A DNA stretch of 64,000 nt from Algoriphagus winogradskyi (GTDB taxonomy: Bacteria > Bacteroidota > Bacteroidia > Cytophagales > Cyclobacteriaceae): assembly GCF_900182815.1 (NCBI RefSeq), contig NZ_FXUA01000007.1:186001-250000 (forward strand). Reading direction: 5' to 3'. The notes below the pieces were generated by a model. The model was not told where the DNA came from and ran no database searches. It was given only the letters and a program-made list of their open reading frames with translations. The position numbers and the translations under genes were made by a program. This document shows, in pieces, positions 23,499-31,618 of this stretch (positions are counted from its first letter, which is position 1; the number at the start of each line of letters is the position of its first letter).

Positions 23499-23909
23499 AT
23501 GAAATTCTATATTCTGATTATTTTCTTTGTTTTTACGCTTTTGTCATTCTCCCAACAAGCTTTTTCTCAGACGGATCCTGAGAAAATAGTTGTGGAATTT
23601 TTTAATGCCTACGAAAAATCTCCTAATGAAGCCTTGCTTGCATTGTTTGAGGATAACCCATGGCTAACTCAAAATCCAGGAGCATTGGATCAGGTGAAAG
23701 TTCAGCTACAAGGAGCCTTAGGAATAATTGGTGATTATCGAGGGTATGAAAAAATATCACAAATGGAAAGAGGGGAGAGCCTAATAAAACTTGTCTATTT
23801 TGCTAAATATGATAGACAACCACTAAGGTTCATCTTTTTATTTTACAAAGCAGATGATAAGTGGATGATTCAAAACTTTCTATTTGATGATAAATTCTGG
23901 GAGGATTGA
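23499..23909 (+). CDS. Secreted protein of unknown function in the trp-aroF gap
   Basis: 136 residues from the ATG at 23499 (MKFYILIIFFVF); a longer frame from 23457 overlaps trpA and lacks a reason to be used. A signal peptide ends near QAFSQ (about residue 24). The mature part is short and mixed alpha/beta (EKIVVEFFNAYEKSPNEALLALF, then beta strands to DDKWMIQNFLFDDKFWED), resembling small NTF2- or DUF4783-like periplasmic proteins. The family is not certain. Its role beside trpA and aroF is unclear; it may simply be carried in the operon. Confidence 0.65.
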   Translation: MKFYILIIFFVFTLLSFSQQAFSQTDPEKIVVEFFNAYEKSPNEALLALFEDNPWLTQNPGALDQVKVQLQGALGIIGDYRGYEKISQMERGESLIKLVYFAKYDRQPLRFIFLFYKADDKWMIQNFLFDDKFWED

Positions 23910-23965
23910 AACATAAATACCCATATAAATAACTTCGCCAACAAATTTCAATTGAAGACATCCTC

Positions 23966-23993
23966 GTAAATCGTATTTCATAAATCGTACTTA
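23966..23993 (+). repeat. Degenerate heptamer array before the DAHP synthase gene
   Basis: GTAAATC, GTATTTC, ATAAATC and GTACTTA in tandem, ending three bases before the ATG at 23997. It is of the same family as the right end of the trpB-trpA element (20 of 24 matches over CTCGTAAATC...TAAATC). Confidence 0.75.
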
Positions 23994-23996
23994 ATA

Positions 23997-25016
23997 ATGA
24001 TTATTCAACTTCAACCCGATATTTCCGATAGCCAAAAAGATAAATTGATCAATGTGGTCAATGGAATCGGCTATAAGACCACAGAAGTCAAAACACAATT
24101 AGGAGACTACCTAATCGGTATTGGTAAAAAGGAATTTGATATCCGTAAAATCGGCCAGATGGACGGAATCATCGACATTCATATCGTCTCTGACGAGTAT
24201 AAGTTGGTGTCCAAAAAGTGGAAAGCTAAGCCAACTTCTGTTGATTTGGGTGATGGTGTATTCATCAAAGAAGGGGAAATGGCGGTGATCACTGGGCCAT
24301 GCTCCATCGAAACGGAAGAGCAAATCCGTGCCGTAGTGGCCCACTGCGTGGAAAATGACATAAAGATGATGCGCGGCGGGGTCTTCAAACCTAGAAGTAG
24401 CCCTTATGCTTTCCGTGGTTTGGGTTTGGAAGGACTAAAACTTTGGCATCAAATTGCCAGTGAAGCAGGGATAAAGATTGTCACCGAAGTGATGCAAACT
24501 TCCCAGATCGAAGAAATGTATCCTTACGTGGATGTGTATCAGGTAGGAGCTAGAAATTCCCAGAATTTTAACCTTCTCGATGAACTCGGGAAAGTAGATA
24601 AGGCAGTGATGATCAAGCGTGGTATCTCAGGTACAATCGAAGAGCTTTTGCAGTCTGCTGAGTATGTGTTTTCAGGAGGAAATGAGAAACTGATTTTATG
24701 TGAAAGAGGGATCAGAACCTATGAAAGAGCTTCCAGAAATACATTGGACCTAAATGCTATTCCGATTTTGAAAGCTAAATCACACTTGCCAGTTATTGTA
24801 GATCCTTCGCACGGAATAGGGATTCGTGCCTATGTGCCTCAGATGGCATTGGCGGGAGTGATGTCCGGAGCTGACGGAATAATCTATGAATCTCATGAAG
24901 TTCCTGAGAAAGCCTACTCAGATGGACAGCAGACCTTGGATTTTGCTCAAAGTGCAAGACTCGCAAGCTGGATCAGGGAAAGTTTCGCGATGCGAAAACG
25001 ATTTGATTTGTTATAA
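23997..25016 (+). CDS. aroF: 3-deoxy-7-phosphoheptulonate (DAHP) synthase, AroF-type with N-terminal regulatory-like domain
   Basis: 339 residues. It condenses PEP and erythrose 4-phosphate in the first step of the shikimate pathway. Residues 1-70 form a ferredoxin-like domain typical of the type I-beta enzymes (TIGR01361). The catalytic TIM barrel follows: AVITGPCSIETEEQ, MMRGGVFKPRSSPYAFRGLG (PEP-binding), VDVYQVGARNSQNF, MIKRGISGTIEE, LILCERGIRTYE and VIVDPSHGIG with metal-binding residues. Placement after trpA puts supply of chorismate under the same transcription unit as its use, though the heptamer array upstream may also hold a separate signal. Confidence 0.94.
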   Translation: MIIQLQPDISDSQKDKLINVVNGIGYKTTEVKTQLGDYLIGIGKKEFDIRKIGQMDGIIDIHIVSDEYKLVSKKWKAKPTSVDLGDGVFIKEGEMAVITGPCSIETEEQIRAVVAHCVENDIKMMRGGVFKPRSSPYAFRGLGLEGLKLWHQIASEAGIKIVTEVMQTSQIEEMYPYVDVYQVGARNSQNFNLLDELGKVDKAVMIKRGISGTIEELLQSAEYVFSGGNEKLILCERGIRTYERASRNTLDLNAIPILKAKSHLPVIVDPSHGIGIRAYVPQMALAGVMSGADGIIYESHEVPEKAYSDGQQTLDFAQSARLASWIRESFAMRKRFDLL

Positions 25017-25024
25017 AGAAGCTC

Positions 25025-25056
25025 AAAAGCCAGTGGTGACACTGGCTTTTTTTATA
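25025..25056 (+). terminator. Terminator of the trp-aroF operon
   Basis: AAAGCCAGT and ACACTGGCTTT form a stem around GGTG, followed by a T-run, eight bases after the aroF stop. Confidence 0.9.
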
Positions 25057-25149
25057 GCTTTTTGAAAAGTAAAGGATTGATTCCAAGAGGATAGCTCTGC
25101 TTATTCAATGAGCCACCTCCTGGAAATTAAAAAAATGCGTTAAGTGGTT

Positions 25150-25668
25150 TTATTCAGGGGTCTCCATAGCCGCCATTTCCTCTGCTTCTTTTTGCAGTTC
25201 CATCAAAGTCATTTGAACTGCAGTATTATTCCAGTATCCGTGCGCTTTTACAATTTTTCCATCTACAAATTGGTAGGTAAGGTGTACTGGAATTACAAAA
25301 TCTTCTCCAGTTGCGGCAAGAGTTCCTTTCCATGTGCCCCAGAAATTCACCCAAGTTTCACCTTCGTCAGTTACCACCATTTCATATTCATCATTTTCCC
25401 GATCGAAAGTGTAAGTGGAAAATGGCTCTACAGAGAGTTTTTGGCTAGCAATTGTTTCCGCGACAGTTGCTGGATTTTCTTCTGTTGCGTTAAAAAAGAT
25501 CGCGGCATTTTCTGCATAATTACTTGCATAATTGTCCCAATCACCATTGACATAATTAGTAATTGCAGATTTGACGGTTTCGATCTCAGCAGATTGCTGA
25601 GTATACCTTGTTTGAGTAGTGCATGCCATCGTCAAGAGAAACAGCATAGCAATAATTAAATTTTTCAT
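25150..25668 (-). CDS. SnoaL/NTF2-like lipoprotein
   Basis: 172 residues. A lipoprotein signal ends at LFLLTMAC (Cys16). The mature part has the NTF2-like cone layout: helices (EIETVKSAITNYVNGDWDNYASNYAENAAIFFN), then strands (WVNFWGTWKGTLAATGEDFVIPVHLTYQFVDGKIVKAHGYWN). The last strand before the tail, KAHGYWN, is characteristic of SnoaL-like folds. Members include binding proteins and small isomerases or hydrolases, and no catalytic residue can be assigned. An opposite-strand frame of similar length is a codon shadow. Confidence 0.78.
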   Translation of the reverse strand: MKNLIIAMLFLLTMACTTQTRYTQQSAEIETVKSAITNYVNGDWDNYASNYAENAAIFFNATEENPATVAETIASQKLSVEPFSTYTFDRENDEYEMVVTDEGETWVNFWGTWKGTLAATGEDFVIPVHLTYQFVDGKIVKAHGYWNNTAVQMTLMELQKEAEEMAAMETPE

Positions 25669-25862
25669 GTGACTTGATTTTTAGAGTTCGTGAGTCAATA
25701 AATAGGTTTACTGGAAGAGAAGTTGGATTTTTTTAAGTCAAAGGAAAAACGATCTAGTATGAACGTAGCTCGTTTGTTCCCCAACTGCATTAAATATTTG
25801 CCAAAGCTTATTTTATATACAAAAAACTGATTTTCAAATGAATCAATTTCTTACATTTAAAG

Positions 25863-27809
25863 ATGAAGAATTTTTTTTCAGTAGCTTTTTTATTGATTTC
25901 ATTCGCGGGATTTGCTCAAATCGAAGTGAAAAATGGATTATTCCTTTACAATGAGGTTTTTGTAATATCGGATGATTTTCAAGAAGATTATTTGAATAAA
26001 ATGGAGGCTGCGGTGTTTGAAATGCCAAAAGATTCCCCTTTAAGATTGCAGGTGATAAATGATCTTGGCTATTATTATCATACACGAAACCTGAAAATTG
26101 CTCTGGAGTATATTGAAATGGGTTTACAGGAAGCCAGAGACAAAAATGAATCGTATTGGGAAGGAAAATTATTGGTATCCCAAGGCGCTGTTTTGCTGAG
26201 AATGGAGGAATTGGATTTGGCTGAAAAGGCGTTAACAGACGCTATTACCAAAATCCCAGAAAGTGAAGGCTGGTTACTGTATACCAATTTAGGATATGTC
26301 TATGAGCGAAAGGGATTGCTGGGTGAGGCGTTTACCTATGCATCCAAAACTCTTGAGCTAGGAGAAAAGTATGAAGATAGCAAAGCGATTGCTATGGCAT
26401 ATTCCGATATGAGTAATCTTTTTTGGAAGCAAGGGAAGTTTGATGCTGCGCTGAATTACGGTTTAAAATCCCTTGAAATATTTGAAAAAAGAGGTCTTGA
26501 TGATCTTGATTATGATTTCACCCTACATTTATTAGGGCAATACATGGTTGATTTAAATAGACCGGAAGAAGCAGTTACCTATTTTCAGCAATCAATTGAT
26601 TTAGGAGAACGTTACGGTTTTTATAATAATCTCAGCGACACATTTATTGCTTTGGCCAATCTCCATTCTCAAAAGGGAGCCTATAAAGAAGCACTGGATT
26701 CTGGCAAGGAGGCTCTTCGCTATGCTGAGCTACTGCAAAACGAATTTATGATTATGCGTTCCTATATGGCGCTAGGAAAAGTAAGTAATGCGTCCGGATA
26801 TTTTATTCAAGCAGCGGACTATTTAGAGACCAGTATCATTGAAGCCACTGAAAACTTTGGGGATAAATTTTACTTGAGTTTGGTCTACGAGGAATTGAGT
26901 AAAGCCTATGAAGGTGCTGAATCATTTCAAAAAGCGCTGATTGCTTCGAGGAAATCAGATGAACTTCGAAATGATGTTTTCACTGTAGAGGCGGAGGAAA
27001 AAATATCACTACTCCAGACCCAGATGGACGTTGCTCAAAAGGAAAATACCATAATGCTACAAGAAGCAGCATTGAGTAGACAACGCATTTTGCAGGTATT
27101 TTACCTTACCCTCGCAGGCGTATTGGTAGTGATCTTATTTCTTCTTTATCGAGTGTTCCTTCGGAAAAAGAAATACAGCGTACTATTGGAGAAGAAGAAC
27201 AAGGAGAAAGAGTTTTTGCTCAAAGAAATTCATCACCGGGTCAAAAACAATCTGGAAACTATTTCAAGCCTACTTACCCTCCAGATCGCCAAAATTGATG
27301 ATCCGAAATTTAAGCAAGTGATGGAGGAAACTTATACCCGAGTGCAAAGTATGGGTATGATTCATTTAAGTCTTTATAAAGAGGGTGACCTAAAACAGGT
27401 GGAGATGAAAGCATTTTTTGAAGCCTTGGGGAGATTCATTTTGGATACTTTTGATGCAGAGAATAGAATTGATTTTTCAGCAGAAATGCCAGTCTTAGAA
27501 CTCGATGTGGATGTGGCTATCCCAATTGGTTTGATAGTGAATGAATTGATCTCCAATTCCCTGAAGTATGCTTTCCCCAACCAAGAGTCTGGTAAGATTT
27601 CAGTAAGTCTATTTGAAAGGGAGGGAAACCTTATCTTGAAGGTTTCTGATAATGGAATTGGGATACAGGATAATCCTACTGCCCAGGGTACAGGTTTTGG
27701 AAGAGAGCTGATCAGTTTGCTTACTCGCCAGTTAGATGGAAGGATGACCTTAATTAATGATTCAGGAACGGAGTTTTCTTTTGAATTTTTACTAAACAAT
27801 GCAGCATGA
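25863..27809 (+). CDS. TPR-containing sensor histidine kinase (HisKA_2 type)
   Basis: 648 residues. A signal peptide ends near residue 19 (FAGFAQ), TPR units fill about 55-370, and a short coiled coil and one TM (about 418-437, FYLTLAGVLVVILFLLYRVFL) follow. A HisKA_2 dimerisation domain has the phospho-acceptor His in FLLKEIHHRVKNNLETISSLL near residue 458. An HWE/HisKA_2-type ATPase with N-box ELISNSLKYAF, G1 KVSDNGIGI and G2 GTGFGRELIS ends the protein. Periplasmic TPRs probably sense a protein or peptide signal. The stop overlaps the next start (ATGA), so it is translated together with its partner regulator. Confidence 0.92.
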   Translation: MKNFFSVAFLLISFAGFAQIEVKNGLFLYNEVFVISDDFQEDYLNKMEAAVFEMPKDSPLRLQVINDLGYYYHTRNLKIALEYIEMGLQEARDKNESYWEGKLLVSQGAVLLRMEELDLAEKALTDAITKIPESEGWLLYTNLGYVYERKGLLGEAFTYASKTLELGEKYEDSKAIAMAYSDMSNLFWKQGKFDAALNYGLKSLEIFEKRGLDDLDYDFTLHLLGQYMVDLNRPEEAVTYFQQSIDLGERYGFYNNLSDTFIALANLHSQKGAYKEALDSGKEALRYAELLQNEFMIMRSYMALGKVSNASGYFIQAADYLETSIIEATENFGDKFYLSLVYEELSKAYEGAESFQKALIASRKSDELRNDVFTVEAEEKISLLQTQMDVAQKENTIMLQEAALSRQRILQVFYLTLAGVLVVILFLLYRVFLRKKKYSVLLEKKNKEKEFLLKEIHHRVKNNLETISSLLTLQIAKIDDPKFKQVMEETYTRVQSMGMIHLSLYKEGDLKQVEMKAFFEALGRFILDTFDAENRIDFSAEMPVLELDVDVAIPIGLIVNELISNSLKYAFPNQESGKISVSLFEREGNLILKVSDNGIGIQDNPTAQGTGFGRELISLLTRQLDGRMTLINDSGTEFSFEFLLNNAA

Positions 27810-28537
27810 GTGCAACTCGAATTTTGATTGTAGAAGATGATATGATTATAGCTGCGAATATCAGTTTGCAGTTAACCAATCTAGGTTATGAAGTCACTGG
27901 GATAGAAACAAAGGGAGAAGAAGCCATCCATCACGCACTGGAGACTAAGCCGGACATTATTTTGATGGATATTCAATTGAAAGGAAAAGCTACAGGGATA
28001 GACGTCGCCCACGCAATCCATAAATTTTTGGATATTCCCTTGATTTTTCTAACGGCAAATGAAGATGATGCTACCTTTCAAAAAGCAAAAGAGACCCATC
28101 CCTTTGCCTTTATTTCCAAACCATTTTCCAAGCAAAATCTAGAAAGGACAATTGCATTAGTAGAGGAAAGAATTAAAAAAAATCCAGCAGATATTTCTTC
28201 CATGGATACTTCTGTAGAAGCTCAGGAAGACAGGATTTTTATCAGGAGCCAAAATAAATTGATAAAGGTAATGCTGGACGAAATTCTGTGGGTGGAGGCT
28301 GAAAGGAATTATTGTAAAATTATTACCACGCAGCAATCCTATACCATCGTCAGTCCTTTAAATAAGCTTTGCGAAAAAATAGATCAAAAGCGCTTTGTAA
28401 GAATCCACAGATCCTTCATGGTCAATTTCTCCAAATTGGAGGCCGTAGCCGATTCTCATGTAGAGTTTAAGGATAAACTCATTCCCATTGGAAAACAGTA
28501 CAAGGACGAGCTGTATAAGCTCATGAATAAGGTGTAG
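27806..28537 (+). CDS. LytTR-family response regulator
   Basis: 243 residues. The receiver domain (about 5-125) has the acidic pair in LIVEDDMII, the phospho-acceptor Asp in IILMDIQLKG (near residue 54), and the Thr/Lys switch in IFLTANEDD and ISKPFSKQ. The C-terminal LytTR DNA-binding domain (about 145-240) contains EILWVEAERNYCKI and KRFVRIHRSFMVNF. It is the cognate partner of the TPR kinase, sharing a four-base start-stop overlap. LytTR proteins bind paired direct repeats; no clear site was located here. Confidence 0.93.
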   Translation: MSATRILIVEDDMIIAANISLQLTNLGYEVTGIETKGEEAIHHALETKPDIILMDIQLKGKATGIDVAHAIHKFLDIPLIFLTANEDDATFQKAKETHPFAFISKPFSKQNLERTIALVEERIKKNPADISSMDTSVEAQEDRIFIRSQNKLIKVMLDEILWVEAERNYCKIITTQQSYTIVSPLNKLCEKIDQKRFVRIHRSFMVNFSKLEAVADSHVEFKDKLIPIGKQYKDELYKLMNKV

Positions 28538-28629
28538 AGATTCTTGAATCACTAAATTTTCATAGTAGTTTATTGATAAACAGGTTGTTCTGGGGTGTTT
28601 ACGTTTAAAGCCTACAACTGTGAAAGAAT

Positions 28630-28673
28630 CCCAATGAGCTCAGAATTGGAATTCCTATTCCGTGCTCATTGGG
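28630..28673. terminator. Inverted repeat between convergent genes, possible terminator
   Basis: CCCAATGAGC (28630-28639) and GCTCATTGGG (28664-28673) form a 10-bp stem with an AT-rich, partly palindromic interior (GGAATTCC). There is no long T-run, so termination is uncertain. It lies between the converging LytTR and NTF2-like genes. Confidence 0.45.
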
Positions 28674-28686
28674 GAATAGAGATTAT

Positions 28687-29088
28687 TTACTTCGTATTTG
28701 CCTCGTGTAATTTTTTGGTGTCCACATACTGTTGGAAAGCCACGATTTTTCCATCTTTTAGTGTCCATAAATGTGCTACTTGGGCATTGTAAGTCTTCCC
28801 TTCTTTGTATTTGGCGTCATAGCGTAAGGTGGCCAAAACTTTATCGTTGAGCATCTCGTGCAACTCGATGTCTTTCAGATTAAAATATTCATGCTCCTGC
28901 ATTATCCTACCAAAAACGCCGTTCAGTACCGCGTCAGGTCCTATGTAGGGATTGCCATCAGCATAGGCATTGCCTTCTGCTTCGTTCCAAGCTATGTTTG
29001 AATCCATACTTCCCAGGACAGTCGGGATGTCTCCGACTGCAAATGCTTGGTAAAGTCCATCTATGATAGACATGTTTGTAGTTGCCAT
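28687..29088 (-). CDS. NTF2-like / ketosteroid isomerase-related protein
   Basis: 133 residues, cytoplasmic. An N-terminal helix pair (MSIIDGLYQAFAVGDIPTVLGSMDSNIAWNEAE) is followed by GNPYIGPDAVLNGVFGRI and strands ending KVLATLRYDAK and VAHLWTLKDGKIVAFQQYVDT. This is the SnoaL/KSI-like cone fold. Relatives act as small isomerases, hydrolases or ligand carriers, and no substrate can be read from sequence. It heads the minus-strand run that ends in RidA, alcohol dehydrogenase and SDR genes read in the same direction. Confidence 0.8.
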   Translation of the reverse strand: MATTNMSIIDGLYQAFAVGDIPTVLGSMDSNIAWNEAEGNAYADGNPYIGPDAVLNGVFGRIMQEHEYFNLKDIELHEMLNDKVLATLRYDAKYKEGKTYNAQVAHLWTLKDGKIVAFQQYVDTKKLHEANTK

Positions 29089-29140
29089 ATTTCTATTCTT
29101 TTAGTGGGTTTATTTAATTATTTATGATTTCTGAAATGCA

Positions 29141-29533
29141 TCATTTATGTACTTCCAATTCAATCTCAATCAGAAATTCGGGTAATGCCAGACCTTTAAC
29201 CTCCAGCCATGTACCTGTAGGGAAGTGCTGTGTGTAAATGCTGTTTCTATAAGCAGCATTTTCTAAAAATCCAGGCATGTCTGTGGTAAATACATTCTCT
29301 GCAACCACATCTTCAAAGGTGCAGTCATAATGAGCTAATACTTTTTCCAGATCACTGTAGCAGTTTTTCATTTGCTGAAGAAGATCACCAACTGCTGTTG
29401 GCGTACCTTCCTCATCCATGCTGACTGCACCGGAAACTTTGATACTATGTCCAATCTTGACAGCATGGCTGTAGCCATATGCTTTTTCCACCTCAGGTCT
29501 GAGGCAGAAATACTCTGGTTTTTCTGATTTCAT
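29141..29533 (-). CDS. RidA (YjgF/YER057c/UK114) family protein
   Basis: 130 residues, normal for the family, which deaminates reactive enamine or imine intermediates and forms trimers. Typical blocks are YSHAVKIGHSIKVSGAVSMDEEG, DLLQQMKNCYSDLEKVLAHYDCTFEDVVAENVFTTD and the C-terminal LALPEFLIEIELEVHK. The catalytic Arg of true RidA enzymes (in the VEIxxxA block near the C-terminus) is not seen, since EIELEVHK ends the protein, so this is probably a paralogue with another substrate. It is encoded between the NTF2-like gene and a zinc alcohol dehydrogenase. Confidence 0.82.
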   Translation of the reverse strand: MKSEKPEYFCLRPEVEKAYGYSHAVKIGHSIKVSGAVSMDEEGTPTAVGDLLQQMKNCYSDLEKVLAHYDCTFEDVVAENVFTTDMPGFLENAAYRNSIYTQHFPTGTWLEVKGLALPEFLIEIELEVHK

Positions 29534-29640
29534 GGTTAATTAAATTTACCTGATTAGTAGGGGCGATCAATCGTAGGGAACTACCGAGCCAATTTGTTGT
29601 AAAATTGAAGTTTATGAGATCGAACGCCTTTATCTAAAAA

Positions 29641-30645
29641 TTAATTTTTTAATACGATGCGGTACCTAGCTTTTCCCGATTTCAAATGCTCCAAAGCCTC
29701 GTTTACTTTTGACATAGGGAACTCTTCCGTTATTGGATAAATATCATGTCTTACACAGAATTCAAGCATGGTTCGAGTAAGAGCAGGGCTTCCCAAAGGA
29801 CTTCCGGCTACAGACTTTTCTCCTGTGATTAATGAAAATGCAGGAATTGCCATTGGCTCTAAAACAGCACCTACATTATGGAATTTCCCTTTAGGAGCTA
29901 AAGCAGTCAGGTATAAATTCCAATCTAAGCTTACATTAGTGGTATTAAGAATGAAATTTAATGATCCAGCGATGGTAGCTAATTCATCAGGATTAGTTGA
30001 GTCAACCACCTTAGTTGCTCCCATTGCTAAGATTGCCTCTTTCTTACCGGGGGAGGAGCTAAAAGCAATCACTTCACATCCCCATTTATTGAGGAATTTC
30101 AAAGCCATGTGACCTAAACCACCGATTCCAATTACCCCGACTTTGTCTGTTGCTTTTACTCCCGCTAAAATGATGGGGTTAAATACTGTGATTCCTCCGC
30201 AAAGTAAAGGTCCGGCTTTTGCCAAATCAATTCCTTCAGGAAGTGGAATCGCCCAAGACCAATGACTTCTAACATAATCAGCGAAGCCCCCATGTCTTCC
30301 TCCAATGGTGAATTCAGCAGATGCACATAGATGATGTGAACCATCCATGCATTCGTGGCATGCCATGCAAGATCCTGAAAACCAGCCAATACCTACTTTG
30401 TCACCGACTTTGATGTTTTTTACAGCATCTCCTGTGGCGATGACTTCACCTATAATTTCATGACCAGGTACGATTGGATAAGCCGTCATCCCCCAATCAT
30501 TATTAATCATGCTTAGGTCAGAGTGGCAGATTCCACAATTGATTACTTTTACATCGACCTGTTCTGATCCTAGTTCTCCCATATCGTAGGAGAAAGCTTC
30601 AAGTTTTTCCTGTGGGCCAGCGGCCGCAAATGCTGATACTTTCAT
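29641..30645 (-). CDS. Zinc-dependent NAD(P) alcohol dehydrogenase (YahK/CAD-like)
   Basis: 334 residues, medium-chain dehydrogenase. Catalytic zinc ligands lie in NCGICHSDLS (Cys near residue 37) and VPGHEIIGEV (His near 60, Glu next). The structural zinc lobe is SCMACHECMDGSHHLC, four Cys. The nucleotide-binding Gly motif is GVIGIGGLGHMALKFLN near 170, and WFSGSCMAC is typical of the broad-specificity aldehyde reductase group. It probably reduces aldehydes to alcohols with NADPH. All zinc ligands are present. It is separated from the SDR gene by a 78-base gap holding a heptamer array. Confidence 0.9.
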   Translation of the reverse strand: MKVSAFAAAGPQEKLEAFSYDMGELGSEQVDVKVINCGICHSDLSMINNDWGMTAYPIVPGHEIIGEVIATGDAVKNIKVGDKVGIGWFSGSCMACHECMDGSHHLCASAEFTIGGRHGGFADYVRSHWSWAIPLPEGIDLAKAGPLLCGGITVFNPIILAGVKATDKVGVIGIGGLGHMALKFLNKWGCEVIAFSSSPGKKEAILAMGATKVVDSTNPDELATIAGSLNFILNTTNVSLDWNLYLTALAPKGKFHNVGAVLEPMAIPAFSLITGEKSVAGSPLGSPALTRTMLEFCVRHDIYPITEEFPMSKVNEALEHLKSGKARYRIVLKN

Positions 30646-30704
30646 CGTATTGTAAATTTTTAGAATTGATATTAACCGTTAAACTATTCTAGGAGATGGT
30701 CTTT

Positions 30705-30732
30705 TCTCCTGTCTTCCAACTTCCTATCTCCT
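30705..30732. repeat. Short degenerate heptamer array at the SDR gene end
   Basis: TCTCCTG, TCTTCCA, ACTTCCT and ATCTCCT, four 7-base units spanning the SDR stop codon (30726-30724). AGGAGA at 30691 also pairs with TCTCCT at 30705. It is a weaker example than those in the trp operon. Confidence 0.4.
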
Positions 30733-31581
30733 AGCATCCATTCCAAAATCTCGCTCTATGGAATTGTACCACTCTTCTTCTGGGAGGCTATGCCTATTTA
30801 TCCATTCCTCATCAGTCATAGATTGCCTCCATTGGATATATGGAAGGGCATCTGGGCCAACAGGATGTCTCAGGTACCAAGAGTCACTTTCTGCGAATTC
30901 TAGAATTTTTTCAGCGACTAGCGCAGCTGATGTTGGGTTCTTCAGAGAGGCATGGAAAAGATCTGCCATACGTTTAGAGGTAGGGTAAATGGAAGAGGAA
31001 GCTCCTCTAATCTCGTGAGCCATATCGGTATCAATGATTCCAGGTTCTACTATTCCTACTCGAATATTGAATGGTTTTACCTCCTGGGCTAGTGCTTCAC
31101 TAATTGCTTCCAGCGCAAATTTGCTAGCAGAGTAGCATCCCAATGGAGAACTAGTTAGTCGTCCAGACACAGAAGTGATATTTATAATACATCCACTTTT
31201 TTGCTCTCTCATCGCTGGGATAACTGCTTTAATACATCGTACAGCTCCAAATACATTGGTCTCAAAAACCCCTTTGAATTCGGATAAAGGCATTTCTTCT
31301 ATTGATCCATTCAAACCTATTCCCGCATTATTGACTAAGATGTCGATTGGGCCATCTTCCAAGAGTATTTCATCCATGATCGCCTTCACGGATATGTCTG
31401 AATTGACATTCATCTTGTGCATGCTGATAGGTAGTTCCTCTGCTTTGATTGTTTCAGAGAGTGTAGTCGCTTTGGAGGGAGTACGCATAGTCGCAAAGAC
31501 CTGATATCCAGCTCTGCCAAATGCAAGTGCGATTTCTAAACCTATACCTCTGTTTGATCCTGTGACTAGTACTTTTTTCAT
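30724..31581 (-). CDS. Short-chain dehydrogenase/reductase
   Basis: 285 residues, Rossmann fold. The cofactor loop is VTGSNRGIGLEIALAFGRAG (TGxxxGIG near residues 7-13), then NVNSDISV, ILVNNAGIG near 90, catalytic Ser in IINITSVSGRL and the YSASKFALEA Tyr-Lys pair near 157-161. GIVEPGIIDTDM forms the substrate loop. It resembles the classical SDRs annotated as oxidoreductases of unknown substrate. The C-terminal 40 residues (LPEEEWYNSIERDFGMDARR) are an extension with charged helices. It is probably part of a short minus-strand set with the alcohol dehydrogenase. Confidence 0.88.
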   Translation of the reverse strand: MKKVLVTGSNRGIGLEIALAFGRAGYQVFATMRTPSKATTLSETIKAEELPISMHKMNVNSDISVKAIMDEILLEDGPIDILVNNAGIGLNGSIEEMPLSEFKGVFETNVFGAVRCIKAVIPAMREQKSGCIINITSVSGRLTSSPLGCYSASKFALEAISEALAQEVKPFNIRVGIVEPGIIDTDMAHEIRGASSSIYPTSKRMADLFHASLKNPTSAALVAEKILEFAESDSWYLRHPVGPDALPYIQWRQSMTDEEWINRHSLPEEEWYNSIERDFGMDARR

Positions 31582-31618
31582 GAAAACTGGATTGTATATT
31601 TTCTTACTGTTTTAAACA

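Noticed and set aside
21134-23993. CRISPR array in the trp spacers
   Set aside because: Units are 7-8 bases without spacers of constant length, and no cas gene is present.
25144-25659. 171-codon open frame on the plus strand
   Set aside because: It mirrors the SnoaL-like lipoprotein gene on the minus strand, has no signal or domain, and its composition is that of an antisense frame.
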